In this document: piece after piece, positions 9,341 to 17,748 of the stretch
Numbering within the stretch: position 1 is the stretch's first letter
How the letters are laid out: each line of letters begins with the position of its first letter
The notes under the pieces: model-generated
Seen by the model: the letters and a program-made list of their open reading frames with translations, nothing else
Told to the model about the DNA's origin: nothing
The model's database searches: none
Source: JAQIBY01 sp964418565
GTDB lineage: Bacteria; Bacteroidota; Bacteroidia; Bacteroidales; ML635J-15
DNA length: 64,000 nt
Direction: 5' to 3'
NCBI GenBank assembly: GCA_964418565.1
Contig: CAYQMB010000003.1
Location: forward strand, 1 to 64,000
Made by a program: the position numbers and the translations under genes

Positions 9341-10129
9341 ATGCTTTCTTCATTAAAATCAAATATCGTAACGCTCATTATTATTGTATTTACGGCTTTA
9401 ATAATCATTGGTTTCGGATGTGCACCTTCTCCTATGTATTATGGTGTAGCCAATGGCGGAAGCGAATCTTCCTATATGGATAAACCCGTTTATCGAGGCA
9501 GTGATCAGATTTCTGAGTATGTATCTGCTAAATTATATCATTCTGTGGATGATTACGCTTATTATGAAGATGAGTCGCTTGGATTTGCTGAATTTAAGGC
9601 GCACCGTAGTCATACTTATAAGAATGCAAATCTGGCATACGGCGGATTTTTATATGGCGGATATTATAATGTGTCAGCATTAGAAAGGTTTAAAGGTACA
9701 AAGTACATGATAGGAAGTGGAATTGCAGGTGAAGCAAATTTAAATATCCCTTTCAGATATGTTGATTGGCGAATATTAGGTGTTAAAACCACAATTCTTT
9801 ATGAAAACGGCAGCTATGCCAGATTTAGAAGTAATGCGGCAGAATATCGGGGGATTGTTAATATACATCCGTATAATGCTATCTTAAGCTTTAGTTTCAC
9901 AACAGAAATTGCTGTCAAATTAAAAAAAATGAGTTTTGGATTATTTATTGCAATGGGTGGAAGTTATAACCCGGATATTAATACATTGTATGATCATGAT
10001 ATCGGTATTGCGACTTTCTGTTTGCATGGTACCTATAAACGTTTTACAGGTTTTGCCCAGTTAAACATTGGTGGTTTATTTATGGGCTACGGACAAACAC
10101 TTTCAACTGGTGTTAGTTTCCGGTTTTAA
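9341..10129 (+). CDS. putative lipoprotein, outer-membrane barrel-like
   Basis: A 262-residue exported protein with no recognised family. The N-terminal hydrophobic segment (residues 9-26) ends in GFGC, a plausible lipobox with Cys at about 27. The rest is rich in Tyr, Gly and aromatic residues, alternating in a way that suggests amphipathic beta strands, and it ends in SFRF, an aromatic C-terminus like that of outer-membrane barrels. It is the only gene between the first and second tRNA-terminator repeats, so it is probably cargo of a decayed integrated element. No function can be assigned. Confidence 0.6.
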   Translation: MLSSLKSNIVTLIIIVFTALIIIGFGCAPSPMYYGVANGGSESSYMDKPVYRGSDQISEYVSAKLYHSVDDYAYYEDESLGFAEFKAHRSHTYKNANLAYGGFLYGGYYNVSALERFKGTKYMIGSGIAGEANLNIPFRYVDWRILGVKTTILYENGSYARFRSNAAEYRGIVNIHPYNAILSFSFTTEIAVKLKKMSFGLFIAMGGSYNPDINTLYDHDIGIATFCLHGTYKRFTGFAQLNIGGLFMGYGQTLSTGVSFRF

Positions 10130-10224
10130 GTTTAAGCAACGCCGGCGATACAGGGCTTATGCAGGCCCTCCAGGGCTTCCATCCTTTCGGCGTAAATAAT
10201 TTTTCCCTGTGATTTCGTGATGTA

Positions 10225-10319
10225 ACAAAAAAGCGAGCACCACACTCGGTACTCGCTCTCAATTCTGCTTTGTGGGCCCACTAGGGCTTGAACCTAGGAC
10301 TCCCTGATTATGAGACAGG
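10225..10319 (-). repeat. displaced tRNA(CAU) 3' half plus terminator, copy 2
   Basis: Bases 10273-10319 match the 3' portion of the intact tRNA at 12387-12460, from the discriminator back to the anticodon loop (GATTATGAG); one mismatch follows and homology then ends. The adjoining terminator (stem 10233-10256) is also nearly identical, and some similarity continues left to about 10205. A break at the anticodon loop is typical of tyrosine-recombinase attachment sites in tRNA genes, so I read this as an att-derived fragment. Confidence 0.85.
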
Positions 10320-10593
10320 AAAGGAAAACCAACCAACGGCAAGAAAACCAGAAAAATAGAAAAACTTAAATTTTGAATTGTAAAGTATTTGCAGGGTAAT
10401 TTTGTGGATCTATAATTGCTTATAGGTGTGGCTTTTTGAACTTAATCATTTCAACAAGAATCATTTCTCAGCAACCTTAAAGCTATTAACAAAATTGGTC
10501 TTAGAGCCATCTCTGTAAACATTTTATCCTGTAATTCTGACCAGAATTCATTGAAATATTTTGCTCAAAAATATGGGGTTGCTTAGTGGATAC

Positions 10594-11181
10594 TTACCGA
10601 TCACAGTTTGAGCTCAGGCTAATGGCTTGGCTGACCAATTCCCCATTATGGGAAACTTCTAAAACTATGCCTGGTACAGATTCAAAATTTGTATGATAAG
10701 TGTAAGCGTACAACTTATTTTTCTTAATCTTCCGTGGCTTAAAATACCACACATCATATGAGTTTGTATCTCTCCTCAAAATCATATTTTTACATTCAAC
10801 GCCACAAATCGTTTTTTCCTTTTTTGTATCAACACGGGTAAAGTCATTAGCATACAAGGTATCAGATTCCATAAGTTTTTTCTGGTACGAAAAACTCTTT
10901 TTTATCGCATTTGTATTGGCATCAGAATATTCCTTATAAAACATTGACTTACTGGTTATCTGCTCCTTATCAAAATCAACAACAACAGTAAAATCATATT
11001 CAAGAAGCCTGTATTGATATGTACACATATCATTAGAAAAACAATCCCTGGTTTTATAATTTCCATTATCAGAATAATTCATGTATGTTACCTGAATTTG
11101 TTTGGATTTTATTACATCATCTGACATAAAACCAAAAGAAAGGAATCCGATAATTACAAATAGAAATAAAATATTTTTCAT
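10594..11181 (-). CDS. GLPGLI family-like exported protein
   Basis: A 195-residue exported protein with a signal peptide (MKNILFLFVIIGFLSFGF). The start at 11181 is chosen because the signal peptide begins there; an in-frame ATG at 11250 would put 23 residues ahead of it and overlap the upstream gene. The C-terminal region carries SVPGIVLEV, a variant of the GLPGLI signature, preceded by KEKTICGVECKNM, which matches the family's conserved cysteine strand before the signature. GLPGLI proteins are common in Bacteroidota envelopes and have no assigned function. It lies 10 bases downstream of a lipoprotein gene, so the two form an operon inside the tRNA-bounded segment. Confidence 0.7.
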   Translation of the reverse strand: MKNILFLFVIIGFLSFGFMSDDVIKSKQIQVTYMNYSDNGNYKTRDCFSNDMCTYQYRLLEYDFTVVVDFDKEQITSKSMFYKEYSDANTNAIKKSFSYQKKLMESDTLYANDFTRVDTKKEKTICGVECKNMILRRDTNSYDVWYFKPRKIKKNKLYAYTYHTNFESVPGIVLEVSHNGELVSQAISLSSNCDR

Positions 11182-11191
11182 GATTGCAAAT

Positions 11192-11932
11192 TTAAAATTG
11201 TGAAACAAACCATGATAGGGATGAATAAACTGATGCTTCGATACATGCATTATTTACCTGCCCAATAAGTGAAGGCTTAAAATTAGGATCGTTTTCAACA
11301 ATCTCGTGTAAACAATCTCCATAACCAATTGCATCAACAATAGCAAATTCTACGCCTATATTCCCATATAAGTATTTATTACCAAGCTTTAAATTCCAAA
11401 ACTTATAACTTTCAATAAAAATTGACCCTGTAGCTACAATATTATAATAATCTACAATACCTAAACTATCAACATCTACCTTAGTAATGTAATCATCAAT
11501 ATCCATCAAGACTCTCTCAATTGAATCACACTCACATATATGCTCGTGTAAAAACATTAAAAAATCAAAACTCTCACTGGAAATATCCCCTAATTGCAAT
11601 CTTCGCTCAGCATAGTCATCTATTGAATCTCTCAAAATAAATACCTCATTAAAATGATATACAAAAGGAGTGGAATTGCCCCCTAAAACTATATTTATAA
11701 TCGAATCAAAGGATAAAGTATCATTATTCTCAAGTCCGATACAACTATCATAAGCCACCAGGCATTCATTATGGAAATAACCAGCATTGTATGGATTGGT
11801 TACATCCAGCCCCGATTTCAATTCTTGTAAAGCAAGTTCATCCTCAACATCATTATTAATCTCTTTTTCACAACTAATAAAAGTAAAGATTGATAGCGTA
11901 AATGCGATTAAAAAAATCAGTTTAGTTTTCAT
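11192..11932 (-). CDS. cysteine-containing lipoprotein of unknown function
   Basis: A 246-residue lipoprotein: the signal peptide ends in FTFISC (lipidated Cys about residue 21), followed by an acidic spacer. A notable motif NPYNAGYFHNECL lies around residues 46-58; I recall similar N-P-Y...G..HN motifs in short Bacteroidota lipoproteins but cannot verify that here. The mature protein is acidic, with Cys residues in CxxxxDSC, HICEC and GDC settings. It is the first gene of a two-gene operon with the GLPGLI-like gene. A 17-bp perfect dyad lies 67 bases upstream of its start. The pair sits between a displaced tRNA fragment and the intact tRNA. Confidence 0.65.
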   Translation of the reverse strand: MKTKLIFLIAFTLSIFTFISCEKEINNDVEDELALQELKSGLDVTNPYNAGYFHNECLVAYDSCIGLENNDTLSFDSIINIVLGGNSTPFVYHFNEVFILRDSIDDYAERRLQLGDISSESFDFLMFLHEHICECDSIERVLMDIDDYITKVDVDSLGIVDYYNIVATGSIFIESYKFWNLKLGNKYLYGNIGVEFAIVDAIGYGDCLHEIVENDPNFKPSLIGQVNNACIEASVYSSLSWFVSQF

Positions 11933-11998
11933 AATTAATTAAGTTTAGGTTTAAAAATATTCATAGCAATATTACTATTAAATCCGTTATCAAAATGC

Positions 11999-12034
11999 GT
12001 ATTTATACCCGTTTTGAAAAACGGGTATAAATAC
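11999..12034. promoter_or_regulatory. 17-bp perfect inverted repeat
   Basis: The arms GTATTTATACCCGTTTT (11999-12015) and its exact complement (12018-12034) are separated by two bases. The dyad lies upstream of the lipoprotein/GLPGLI operon (start 11932). No U-run follows on the minus strand, so it is not a normal terminator for that direction. It could be an operator, an attenuator stem or a recombination site. Confidence 0.6.
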
Positions 12035-12096
12035 CTGTGTCCAGTATCTTAATACACCCTCATTTCCCCTCGGCCATCAAACCGGTTCTTTTGGCC

Positions 12097-12330
12097 TTAG
12101 GTGCTGATGATACCGGATTCTGCTTTTATCACCGCATCCACAAGATGCTCAAAATCTACATCACCTTTGTACTTGCCTTCTTTAGTTACATGGAAGATAA
12201 AGCCGATCATAGTGCTTTTAGCTGCTGCAATTTCTACAGTCGTTAGATATGTACATTTGTACTGTCCTAATGAAAAAAAAGATTTGACATCCCCCAGGTT
12301 TTTTGCTTGATTAATTTTCCCGTGATTTCG
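12097..12330 (-). pseudogene. 3' remnant of an unidentified gene
   Basis: An open frame of about 75 codons without a usable start, ending at a TAA (12097-12099). Its translation looks like real protein (FFSLGQYKCTY, then STMIGFIFHVTKEGKY, then GDVDFEHLVDAVIKAESG). Its 5' part runs straight into the tRNA-terminator repeat, as if the upstream half of the gene had been lost on integration or deletion. I do not recognise the family. Confidence 0.5.
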
Positions 12331-12340
12331 TGACTAAACA

Positions 12341-12370
12341 AAAAAAGCGAGCACCACACTCGGTACTCGC
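12341..12370 (-). terminator. terminator of tRNA(CAU)
   Basis: On the minus strand a 9-bp stem (GCGAGTACC/GGTGCTCGC, one G-U pair) is followed by a run of U, 17 bases after the tRNA end. The same hairpin is repeated at 10233-10256 and 8997-9020. Confidence 0.85.
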
Positions 12371-12386
12371 ACTCAATTCTGCTTTG

Positions 12387-12460
12387 TGGGCCCACTAGGG
12401 CTTGAACCTAGGACTCCCTGATTATGAGTCAGGTGCTCTAACCAACTGAGCTATGGGCCC
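12387..12460 (-). tRNA. tRNA with CAU anticodon (Ile2 or elongator Met)
   Basis: A 74-base cloverleaf with a 7-bp acceptor stem (GGGCCCA/TGGGCCC), discriminator A, D-arm AGCTCAGTTGGTTAGAGC, anticodon loop CTCATAA and T-loop TTCAAGC; CCA is not encoded. The CAU anticodon fits elongator Met or the lysidine-modified Ile2. The C4-G69 and C5-G68 pairs, which E. coli TilS prefers, lean towards Ile2, but this is not decisive. The 3' half is the source of the two displaced copies to its left. Confidence 0.9.
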
Positions 12461-12527
12461 TGAATTTCGGGATGCAATATTACGATAATTTTGGGATATC
12501 TGCAAGCTAAAAGCAGGTTTCAATGCA

Positions 12528-13820
12528 TCATTTTTTTGATTTTTCCGGCAAACACAAGATGAGGACAGCAGCTAAAAAGGGCAGGGCAGGTATGTTGTAA
12601 CGTACCAGGGCTCCCAATACCGGTGTGCTGATGCCCGTCAGACTGAAAAGTATGATTACAAAGGACAGGGTGAAAAACAAAAGATTTTGCTCACTGTGCC
12701 GGAGCTTGCGGTGCCTGAAAATTACCAGCAATATGAGCAGCAAAAAAGCCAGTTTTTCCAGGGCAGCAAGCAACATCATGGGTGAATTGATTTCCAGCAA
12801 GTGGGGGCGGAGCAGACTGTTTGCGAAGCCTTGCGGAACATGCTTCAAAAGCGAGGACAAACTGGCCTCAATGTCAGGTAGCGAAACGGCAGAACCCACA
12901 TCACCGACGCTGTCAACCATGCTGACAAAGTCGTTTTGCTTTTGCTCGATGATGCGAAACATATCGGTTCGGGGACTTGCTAAAGAGGTAAGCCAGACCA
13001 TGATTATCATGCCTGCATGCAGGAGCAGGAACCAGACTATGCTTCTTTTTAGCGCGGGTTTTTTACCTGGTTTTCCCGTGCTCAGCAGCCAGATCAACCC
13101 CGGAACCATGCAAAGCAGTACGTAAATCTTTGTCAGAAAAAAGAAAAGAACGGCAAGCAGGACCAGTAGCAGACTTTTTGTGCTGAACCTCCGGCTGAGT
13201 TTTACCACAGCGAAAAAAAGCAGGCCGGTGTTGAGCATGAGCAGCCCTTCTTTCAGCAGGCCGGAGCTCCACAACCAGACCGATGGAACCATGAACACAG
13301 CCAAAGCAAGCCATTTGCTGCTCCTTGTGAGCATGGTGATGCCACGGTAGAGCAGTGTCAGTCCCAGAAAGGCCAGAAAGGCCATGATAAAAGTGTGCGC
13401 AAGCATGCTGCCGCCAGTGAGCGGGTACAGCAGAGCATTGAAACGGATTAACGTACGGTTGTCATTCCATACGCCGTTCAGGTATTGCCGGTTCCAGTGG
13501 CTGGTTTGCTCAAGGCAGGCCTGCACTTTCGGATCATCCATGCCAATGCCTGTTATGATTCTGGCGTACGTGGCGATGGATTCAGACTGTGTGGCAATCA
13601 CTTCCCCGTCGTTGAAATATTTGTGCATGTCTGCCGTGTCCTGTGGATAATACCATGTGTACAGGGCAAAAAGTGCCAGCGCAGCCATCAGTTTGGCGGT
13701 CCACAAACCCAGACGCCACTGTGCGTTCAGTCCGGTTTTCCGAAACACAGGCAGACGGTACACCAGCCAGAAACTTCCGGCGGTAACGATCAGCAGGCTG
13801 ATGATCTGTATGACAGTCAT
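12528..13820 (-). CDS. polytopic membrane protein, glycosyltransferase/polymerase-like
   Basis: A 430-residue integral membrane protein with about ten hydrophobic helices and a soluble loop between the second and third (YYPQDTADMHKYFNDGEVI and onward). The acidic residues at the start of that loop, the SSGLLKEG turn and the topology resemble GT-C glycosyltransferases or EpsG/Wzy-like polymerases, but no diagnostic motif settles it. A perfect -7 element (TATTTTTG) lies at 13835-13842, upstream of the ATG at 13820 but inside a longer frame that begins at 13856, so the shorter start is preferred. It stands alone between the tRNA and plsY. Confidence 0.6.
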   Translation of the reverse strand: MTVIQIISLLIVTAGSFWLVYRLPVFRKTGLNAQWRLGLWTAKLMAALALFALYTWYYPQDTADMHKYFNDGEVIATQSESIATYARIITGIGMDDPKVQACLEQTSHWNRQYLNGVWNDNRTLIRFNALLYPLTGGSMLAHTFIMAFLAFLGLTLLYRGITMLTRSSKWLALAVFMVPSVWLWSSGLLKEGLLMLNTGLLFFAVVKLSRRFSTKSLLLVLLAVLFFFLTKIYVLLCMVPGLIWLLSTGKPGKKPALKRSIVWFLLLHAGMIIMVWLTSLASPRTDMFRIIEQKQNDFVSMVDSVGDVGSAVSLPDIEASLSSLLKHVPQGFANSLLRPHLLEINSPMMLLAALEKLAFLLLILLVIFRHRKLRHSEQNLLFFTLSFVIILFSLTGISTPVLGALVRYNIPALPFLAAVLILCLPEKSKK

Positions 13821-13834
13821 AGGTTGGCAAGGTA

Positions 13835-13842
13835 CAAAAATA
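13835..13842 (-). promoter_or_regulatory. -7 promoter element
   Basis: TATTTTTG matches the Bacteroidota TAnnTTTG consensus 14 bases before the ATG at 13820 and fixes that start. Confidence 0.55.
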
Positions 13843-14181
13843 CCGGCATTTTTCAAGATAAGATGATGAGTTGAAAGTTTTTAAAGTTGATAAAGTTACT
13901 CCCAACCTCCCAACCTACAAACTTACCAATCTTCCAACTTTCCACTCATTTCGCAGCCCGGCGGAGGCGGATTAGCTGCCGAATGACTCTGGCTTGTGAG
14001 TGCGCAGAGCAAAGAGCGACCAGCGGAAGCTCCTTTGTCCTGCCTGCACAAACAGCCTGAGACATTTGGCACTAACAGCCGGAGACGGAAATAGCTGCCC
14101 ATATAATCACTGACTACTGACCAGCCCACCAATAACCAATCCACCAATGACCAACTCTCTGGGATTTTCCTCAGATTCTGT
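13843..14181. other. intergenic stretch with GC-rich eroded repeat
   Basis: No gene is supported here. Bases about 13950-14100 are GC-rich and include CCCGGCGGAGGCGG, similar in character to the GC-rich repeat near 60930-61030. It may be a decayed copy of the same intergenic repeat class. Confidence 0.35.
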
Positions 14182-14189
14182 TACATTTG
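14182..14189 (+). promoter_or_regulatory. -7 promoter element of plsY
   Basis: TACATTTG, a perfect TAnnTTTG, lies 16 bases before the plsY ATG, implying a leader of roughly 10 nucleotides. Confidence 0.6.
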
Positions 14190-14205
14190 CAGCAAAGAAA
14201 ACCAA

Positions 14206-14823
14206 ATGGCCATACTCGTATTTACCGGAATTGCTGCTTATATGCTGGGTTCATTCAACGCTGCATACTGGCTTGGACGTTGGTTTAAGGGCATTGATGT
14301 GCGGGAACACGGGAGTAAAAACGCCGGTGCTACCAATCTGCTTCGCGTGGCCGGATGGAAAATTGCCCTGCCTGCTTTTATCCTCGACGTGGGAAAGGCT
14401 TACGCTGCAGCATCCCTGGCTTTTCTGCAGAATACGTGGTTGCCGGACTCAGAAGCCTTCCTTTTATGGCAGATTGGTCTTGGAATGCTTGCCGTGATCG
14501 GGCATTTGCTCCCGGTTTACATTGGTTTTCGTGGCGGGAAAGGCGTGGCCAGCATGCTGGGCGTGGTGTTGGCTGTACACATGCCTGCTGCCCTGGCTGC
14601 ACTATCAGTTTTTGTTCTGGTGTTGCTGATTACGCGTATTGTATCCATCTCATCTGTATCGGCAGGATTGTCTTTTCCGGTGTTTATGATCTTTGTATTT
14701 GGAGATAGGCACATTGTTTTGTTAACATTTTCTTTGCTTGCTGCCGCTCTGCTCTTAATAACCCACAAAAGAAACCTTAAAAGATTGTTAAGCGGCGAGG
14801 AGAAACGCATCCGCCTGAAATAA
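14206..14823 (+). CDS. plsY: glycerol-3-phosphate acyltransferase PlsY
   Basis: A 205-residue inner-membrane acyltransferase that transfers an acyl group from acyl-phosphate to glycerol 3-phosphate, the first step of phospholipid synthesis. The conserved motifs are all present: GSFNAAYWLGR near the N-terminus, HGSKNAGATN (about residues 35-44), GHLLPVYIGFRGGKGVA (about 98-114) and the C-terminal THKRNLKRLLSGEE. Five to seven membrane helices match the family topology, and the length is typical. It has its own promoter and no partner gene; the M13 peptidase gene follows after about 80 bases. Confidence 0.96.
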   Translation: MAILVFTGIAAYMLGSFNAAYWLGRWFKGIDVREHGSKNAGATNLLRVAGWKIALPAFILDVGKAYAAASLAFLQNTWLPDSEAFLLWQIGLGMLAVIGHLLPVYIGFRGGKGVASMLGVVLAVHMPAALAALSVFVLVLLITRIVSISSVSAGLSFPVFMIFVFGDRHIVLLTFSLLAAALLLITHKRNLKRLLSGEEKRIRLK

Positions 14824-14906
14824 TTTGATTTATATTAGCACAAATTTGCATTGCCATCAAAGGAGCATTGCTGAACAATAGACATGTGTTACTAAAATTT
14901 CAAACT

Positions 14907-16958
14907 ATGAAACAATTTTCACTTTTTACGGTTATCACGCTTGTGATAGTAGCCTCCGGCTTCATGATGTCATGTAAATCGGATGCGAATGAATCTGAAG
15001 AAACGAAAGCACTTATGAAAAAAGATCTTGATACCAGCGTATCGCCCAAAGAAGATTTTTACCAGTATGCTACAGGTGGCTGGCAGAAAAACAATCCACT
15101 TCCTGAAGAAGAAAGCCGTTTTGGATCCTTTGATCAACTGGCTAAAAACACCAGCCGGAAAGTGAAAGATATTATTGTCGGATTGTCAGAAAAGGACACT
15201 GATAAAGGCAGCATGGAATGGAAAATCGGCACCTGGTACAGCGTGGGAATGGACTCAGCTACCATTGAAGCGCAAGGCATCAAACCGATTGAAAATGAGC
15301 TTGAACGCATTGAAAACCTGTCAGCAAAATCGGATGTGATCCGTCAGGCAGCTTACAACAACCGTCACGGAATGAGCAGCTTGTTTTATTTGTTTGGTGG
15401 TGCCGATGCTGATAATGCCGATATGAAAATTGCGCAGATACATCAGGGTGGTCTCGGTTTGCCCGATCGCGATTATTACACCAGCGATGATGCACGAAGC
15501 CAGGGTATTCGCGATGAATATGTCCGCTACATGACCAACATGATGACGCTGCTTGGTGATGATGAGGCAGAAGCCAAAGATAAAGCTGACATGATTATGG
15601 CTCTTGAAACCCGCCTGGCAGAAAAGTCCATGACCCGGCTTGAGCAGCGCGATCCGCACGCTACCAATAACAAAATGGAACTGGCTGAGCTGAATGAACT
15701 CGCCGGATCTTTTGATTTTCCTCTGTATTTTGAGGAAGTAGGACTGACTGAACCCGGTGTTATTAATGTCCGCCAGCCCGAGTTTTTCAAAGAACTGGGT
15801 ATGGCTGTGGATGAGGTTTCCGTTGATGACTGGAAAACCTATTTCCGCTGGAAACTCATTAACAGTACAGCCAGTTTGCTAAGCTCTGACTTTGACGGAC
15901 TGCGCTTCGGCTTTTACGGGAAATACCTGCGTGGTCAGGAAAAGCAAAAACCCCGCTGGCGTCGTATGGTTGCGTCAACCAATGGTGCATTGGGTGAAGC
16001 TGTCGGTAAAAAATTCGTGGAAAAGCACTTTCCGCCCGAAGCCAAAGAACGTATGGTTGAATTGGTTGCCAATCTGCAGGATGCGTTTAAACAACGTATG
16101 AAAAACTCCACCTGGATGAGCGAAGAAACACAGGAAAAAGCCATTGAAAAGCTGGAAGGTATGCGCGTAAAAATCGGGTATCCCGATAAATGGCGTGATT
16201 ACTCCGGACTTGAGGTTACTGAAGATTCTTACGTACAAAACGTGATGAATTCCAATGTGTTTGATTTTGAGTATATGCTGGATAAAATCGGAAAACCGGT
16301 GGACAAGGAGGAATGGCACATGAATCCTCAGACAGTGAATGCCTATTATTCACCACAAACCAATGAAATTTGCTTTCCTGCCGGCATTCTGCAGCCACCT
16401 TTCTTTTATCTGAATGCAGATGATGCTGTGAATTACGGTGCCATTGGCATGGTTATCGCGCATGAAATGACACATGGTTTTGATGACAAAGGCCGTCTGT
16501 TTAACAAGGAGGGAAACCTGCAGGAATGGTGGACAAAAGAAGATGCCGAGCGTTTTGACAAAGAAGCTCAGGTGTTGGTTGAACGCTACAACGAAATTAC
16601 TGTTCTCGACACCGTACATGCCGATGGTGAGCTTTCACTGGGTGAAAATATCGCCGATTTTGGCGGTCTGAGCATTGCCTACACAGCTTTCCGCAATAGC
16701 CTTGAAGACGGTGAAGAACCTGAAAAAATTGACGGTTTTACTGCAGACCAGCGCTTTTTCCTGGCTTATGCCAAAGTCTGGGCGCAAAACATTACCGATA
16801 AGGAAATTCTGCGTCGTACAAAAGAAGATGTGCACTCGCTTGGCAAATGGCGTGTTAACGGACAGTTGGTTGGTATGCCGGCTTTCCATGAGGCCTTTGA
16901 TGTAAACGAAGGCGATGGAATGTACCTGCCCGAAGAAGAATGGACACATGTCTGGTGA
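14907..16958 (+). CDS. M13 family (neprilysin-like) metallopeptidase lipoprotein
   Basis: A 683-residue zinc endopeptidase of the PepO/neprilysin family. The start at 14907 gives a lipoprotein signal ending in FMMSC; a frame starting at 14868 would only prepend 13 non-signal residues. The M13_N domain opens with FYQYATGGWQKNNPLP, the substrate motif NAYYSP lies before the active site, and the zinc site is HEMTH (His519, Glu520, His523) with the third ligand Glu580 in ENIADFGG. The protein ends in THVW, the family's usual C-terminal VW. It probably degrades small peptides in the periplasm or at the surface. All catalytic residues are intact. Confidence 0.95.
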   Translation: MKQFSLFTVITLVIVASGFMMSCKSDANESEETKALMKKDLDTSVSPKEDFYQYATGGWQKNNPLPEEESRFGSFDQLAKNTSRKVKDIIVGLSEKDTDKGSMEWKIGTWYSVGMDSATIEAQGIKPIENELERIENLSAKSDVIRQAAYNNRHGMSSLFYLFGGADADNADMKIAQIHQGGLGLPDRDYYTSDDARSQGIRDEYVRYMTNMMTLLGDDEAEAKDKADMIMALETRLAEKSMTRLEQRDPHATNNKMELAELNELAGSFDFPLYFEEVGLTEPGVINVRQPEFFKELGMAVDEVSVDDWKTYFRWKLINSTASLLSSDFDGLRFGFYGKYLRGQEKQKPRWRRMVASTNGALGEAVGKKFVEKHFPPEAKERMVELVANLQDAFKQRMKNSTWMSEETQEKAIEKLEGMRVKIGYPDKWRDYSGLEVTEDSYVQNVMNSNVFDFEYMLDKIGKPVDKEEWHMNPQTVNAYYSPQTNEICFPAGILQPPFFYLNADDAVNYGAIGMVIAHEMTHGFDDKGRLFNKEGNLQEWWTKEDAERFDKEAQVLVERYNEITVLDTVHADGELSLGENIADFGGLSIAYTAFRNSLEDGEEPEKIDGFTADQRFFLAYAKVWAQNITDKEILRRTKEDVHSLGKWRVNGQLVGMPAFHEAFDVNEGDGMYLPEEEWTHVW

Positions 16959-16973
16959 AAATCATAAAAACCT

Positions 16974-17008
16974 AAAAAAAAGGCGCTCTTCGGAGGGCCT
17001 TTTTTTTC
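16974..17008. terminator. bidirectional terminator
   Basis: A stem AAGGCGCTC/GAGGGCCTT with a TTCG tetraloop and one mismatch, flanked by A and T runs, lies between the converging M13 peptidase gene and the minus-strand gene at 17023. Confidence 0.85.
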
Positions 17009-17022
17009 TCCTTTTTTCAAAT

Positions 17023-17637
17023 TTAGTTTAGAACCCACCCAATGCGGAGTTTTGGTGCGGCAGAAAAGGGGTAAAAGCGAAGGTCATCCTGCAGCCAGTA
17101 ATATTGTTTTTCAACGTTTATACTCAGGGTGACGTAAAAATGATCATTGGTAAAACGTCTTCCTACTTCCATCCCGAAGCCCAAAGCGGTATTCCGGCCA
17201 ATAAATGAGATGAAATCGAAAATCATTTCCGGAAGCAGAATTCCTTGTTGTAAATTTGGAGAAAACCGATGGTAAAAACCCATGAAAAAGGCATTGTGGT
17301 TTGTGTGATTTTTGTTTTGTTCTATTTTGTGATTAATATCTATATAGCATCTGTATCCCAAAAAAAAGTGATGCCTCCAGAATACCGGTGGGTCTCCTTC
17401 AGCGGGCATGATCTCTATGCCTGGATAGCCACTGTATTCCAGGTGAAAGGAGTGAGCAGGGTTGCTCAGGCTTACCTCAAATTGTTGTGCAAATGTAAAT
17501 GCACTTAAACGCCAATAATATGGCTTAAGTTCCAGCGAATCTAATTTTTTGAGCCCGGGTTCTGTCAATGTATGTGCAAACAAAACAGTAGACTGCAACA
17601 AGAAAAGTATGCTAAATGCAAAAATTGTTCTTCTCAT
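17023..17637 (-). CDS. exported protein, probable outer-membrane beta-barrel
   Basis: A 204-residue exported protein with a signal peptide (residues 1-21, ending VLFAH). The mature part has alternating aromatic strands (FHLEYSGYPGIEI, FFLGYRCYIDI, FFMGFYHRF, ALGFGMEVGRRF) and ends in PKLRIGWVLN. This is the look of a small outer-membrane barrel, about eight strands. No family was recognised. It is monocistronic, sharing a terminator with the convergent M13 gene. Confidence 0.55.
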   Translation of the reverse strand: MRRTIFAFSILFLLQSTVLFAHTLTEPGLKKLDSLELKPYYWRLSAFTFAQQFEVSLSNPAHSFHLEYSGYPGIEIMPAEGDPPVFWRHHFFLGYRCYIDINHKIEQNKNHTNHNAFFMGFYHRFSPNLQQGILLPEMIFDFISFIGRNTALGFGMEVGRRFTNDHFYVTLSINVEKQYYWLQDDLRFYPFSAAPKLRIGWVLN

Positions 17638-17748
17638 GCTTTTTTTTGCAAGCTAATGATTTTAGATACTACCCAAAAGTAAAAATAAAAAAAACGGAGC
17701 AGAATACTGAATTTGTATTATTGAGATTATGTTTTGTTGCAGTTGATC

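Noticed and set aside
10446..10586. A 46-codon plus-strand frame ending with FAQKYGVA that looks somewhat protein-like.
   Set aside because: It has no start codon, is very short and lies in AT-rich sequence where such frames arise by chance. It could be another fragment of the decayed element but I cannot support it.
8991..12370. Possible CRISPR array because of the three similar repeats.
   Set aside because: The repeats are more than 1 kb apart, contain tRNA and terminator sequence, and no cas genes are present.
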